NCBI GenBank assembly: GCA_015234115.1
Contig: JADFWP010000002.1
Span: forward strand, 62,001 to 126,000
From: Magnetococcales bacterium
GTDB lineage: Bacteria > Pseudomonadota > Magnetococcia > Magnetococcales > Magnetaquicoccaceae
Direction of reading: 5' to 3'
DNA: 64,000 nt
Positions 62,748 to 64,000 of the stretch are shown piece by piece. The notes below the pieces were generated by a model. The model was not told where the DNA came from. It made no database searches and saw only the letters and a list, made by a program, of their open reading frames with translations. The stretch's first letter is position 1, and each line of letters starts with the position of its first letter. The position numbers and the translations under genes are program-made.

Positions 62748-63497
62748 TCAGGGGATCAGATCCTCGCTCCATGGTTCATCCATGCCCAGCAGAGGTTCAT
62801 CTCCGCGCAGCACCGAGGCAAAGGCGAGCATGGCCTTGCGGGCACTGCCGATGGGATAATAATAAGCATCCCAGTTGTCATTGCCCTCGCCATCGTAAAG
62901 CGGAATCACATGATCGAATTTCCAGGCCTCGCGCATTTCGGTGAGCGCACTGGAGCAACGCTTTTCGATCTCCTCCAGGTCACGCAGGGAGAGATGCATT
63001 TTCTGACGCGCGGCGCGGTGCAACAATTTGCGTCGCTGCACCTCGGAGACGAATTTGTTCAGGTCCACGCCAATGGACAATGACTTGATATAAAGGATCT
63101 CTTCCTGGGTGAGGGGCGAAAGGAAGATCGAAACCGCCGGATAGGTGTCAAACAGTCCGGCTTCGCGCAGTCGTCCAGGGACAAAGGGGTTGCCCTCGAA
63201 AAAAGGGATGCGTCCGGCATCGTAGATCCGTTGAATCTGGGCCACCTCCAGGGCCTGGAGTTCGCCGCGCACGTCAGCGACGATAAAGCCATCCTTGCCC
63301 CGCAAAGCCTCGATTTCGCCACGCGGTCGGAAGTAGCAATCCACCCCCTCCTCCTCGCCGGGGCGCGGCGGGCGATCATTGAACAGAACCAGTTGCTGGA
63401 ACCGGGCCATCAGGTCCGGATAGAACAACCGCATGCTGCGGACCAAAGGCCCTTTGCCGACGCATGACGGACCGGCGAGCAATACAAAACGCTGCAT
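62748..63497 (-). CDS. Guanylate-kinase-like P-loop protein
   Basis: 249 residues. P-loop GPSCVGKGP and the GMP-site-like segment NDRPPRPGEEEGVDCYF align with guanylate kinase (TRPPRPGE-V-DG-V-D-Y-x-F), but the sequence is longer than a typical Gmk (about 205 residues) and the Ser/Thr before Arg is Asp. It is probably not the housekeeping kinase. AAGGAG precedes ATG 63497. Next to the CYTH gene (27 bp). Confidence 0.8.
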   Translation of the reverse strand: MQRFVLLAGPSCVGKGPLVRSMRLFYPDLMARFQQLVLFNDRPPRPGEEEGVDCYFRPRGEIEALRGKDGFIVADVRGELQALEVAQIQRIYDAGRIPFFEGNPFVPGRLREAGLFDTYPAVSIFLSPLTQEEILYIKSLSIGVDLNKFVSEVQRRKLLHRAARQKMHLSLRDLEEIEKRCSSALTEMREAWKFDHVIPLYDGEGNDNWDAYYYPIGSARKAMLAFASVLRGDEPLLGMDEPWSEDLIP

Positions 63498-63597
63498 CCA
63501 GGAACTCCTTTTCACTCGATCCTTGAGAACGGGTGCGCGACCCTGCAACCGCCACCAAAATCGGCACAGGTCGGCACCCGTCAGGCAGGACGGAACC

Positions 63598-64000
63598 CTA
63601 CAGGTCCAATTCCCGCTTGAAGATGGCCTTGTGGATATCGCCCAGGCTGACGATCCCCACCAGCCTGTCGCCATCCTCCACCACCGGAATGCGGCGGAAG
63701 CGATGCAGATCCATCTGGGAGGCGGCCAGCAGAATGGGATCGGTGGGCGAGACGGAAAAAACCCGACTGGTCATGAGTTCTTCCACCCGTTTGGTGAGCA
63801 GCCCCTCATAGCACGCTTCCATGGACTCGAAATCCCCCTGCTTCATCGGACCTTGCAAAAAGGTGCGATAGCCAGGCAGAAGGCCGTTGAGGATGTCTTT
63901 TTCGGAGATGAGCCCGACCAGTTTATTCCCCTCCTCCACCACGGGCAGACCACTGATCTTGTTGGTACACAGAATCGCCGCCACGGAGCGGACGGAATCT
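63598..64000 (-). CDS. CBS-domain protein, 5' end beyond the window
   Basis: The frame is open to the window end, so the start is missing. The 134 visible residues hold the end of one CBS motif (ISGLPVVEEGNKLVGLISEKD) and a second CBS motif (FRRIPVVEDGDRLVGIVSLGDI), with a loop between them. CBS pairs bind adenosine nucleotides. It precedes the guanylate-kinase-like gene by 100 bp. Confidence 0.9.
   Translation of the reverse strand, partial: DSVRSVAAILCTNKISGLPVVEEGNKLVGLISEKDILNGLLPGYRTFLQGPMKQGDFESMEACYEGLLTKRVEELMTSRVFSVSPTDPILLAASQMDLHRFRRIPVVEDGDRLVGIVSLGDIHKAIFKRELDL

Overview
The window reads as a high-GC Gram-negative bacterial chromosome. Lipoprotein signals, a secretin, an MSHA-type pilus locus, RsmJ, HrpA and OmpA/BON envelope proteins all point to Pseudomonadota. 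The mix of long PAS sensor kinases, HD-GYP proteins, CHASE2 cyclase and a Magnetospirillum-like cereblon (CULT) domain would suit a magnetotactic-type lineage such as Magnetococcia. That placement is inference; nothing here is a magnetosome gene. No rRNA, tRNA or CRISPR array was recognised.

Region 1 (1-23124) is a large MSHA-type pilus / type II-like secretion locus in two converging arms. After the tail of a CHASE2 adenylate cyclase, the plus arm carries mshE, a two-TM protein with duplicated chemoreceptor-like sensor repeats, mshM (AAA ATPase with a SPOR-like tail), mshL (secretin lipoprotein) and mshN (TPR). The minus arm, transcribed from 23124 down to 9966, carries a second MshE-type ATPase fused to a MshI-like domain, mshG, mshI, mshJ, a MshK/GspB-like protein, three related minor prepilins (one with a long mucin-like Thr/Ser tract), an ABC-2 permease, a TPR-like membrane protein, another prepilin and an ABC ATPase. 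Stop/start overlaps (ATGA or GTGA) run through both arms. Both ATPases keep the MshEN motif known to bind c-di-GMP.

Region 2 (23421-38518) holds a DUF3124 protein, queD-queE (queuosine precursor synthesis), an HD-GYP phosphodiesterase, a HI0933-type flavoprotein, a 1288-residue hybrid kinase followed by a REC-HD-GYP regulator, a Suv3-like RNA helicase overlapping a spermidine-synthase-like gene, and the housekeeping minus-strand block prs-rplY-pth.

Region 3 (38519-42588) is gene-poor, lower in GC and looks like an accessory strip: a secreted eight-cysteine protein with a good terminator, a 154-bp element bounded by perfect 13-bp inverted repeats, OmpA and BON lipoproteins, a decayed ISL3-type transposase tail, a general-stress YflT-like protein and an AT-rich spacer with palindromes.

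Region 4 (42589-48674) is a Bat aerotolerance-type operon (batA, fused batB-batC, batD) whose last overlapping gene encodes a CULT domain with its zinc cysteines and tri-Trp cage intact; a large hairpin/palindrome sits in its 5' end. A Sel1-repeat protein follows.

Region 5 (48678-64000) has dnaE, rsmJ, hrpA, two overlapping membrane receptors (Cache-GAF-PAS) with no output domain, a small unknown protein, and a minus-strand nucleotide-handling group: a CBS protein (cut by the window end), a guanylate-kinase-like protein, a CYTH triphosphatase and ApaH.

The least expected items are the MshI-MshE fusion ATPase, the ABC transporter embedded in the pilin operon, the CULT protein coupled to batD, and the output-less receptor pair.
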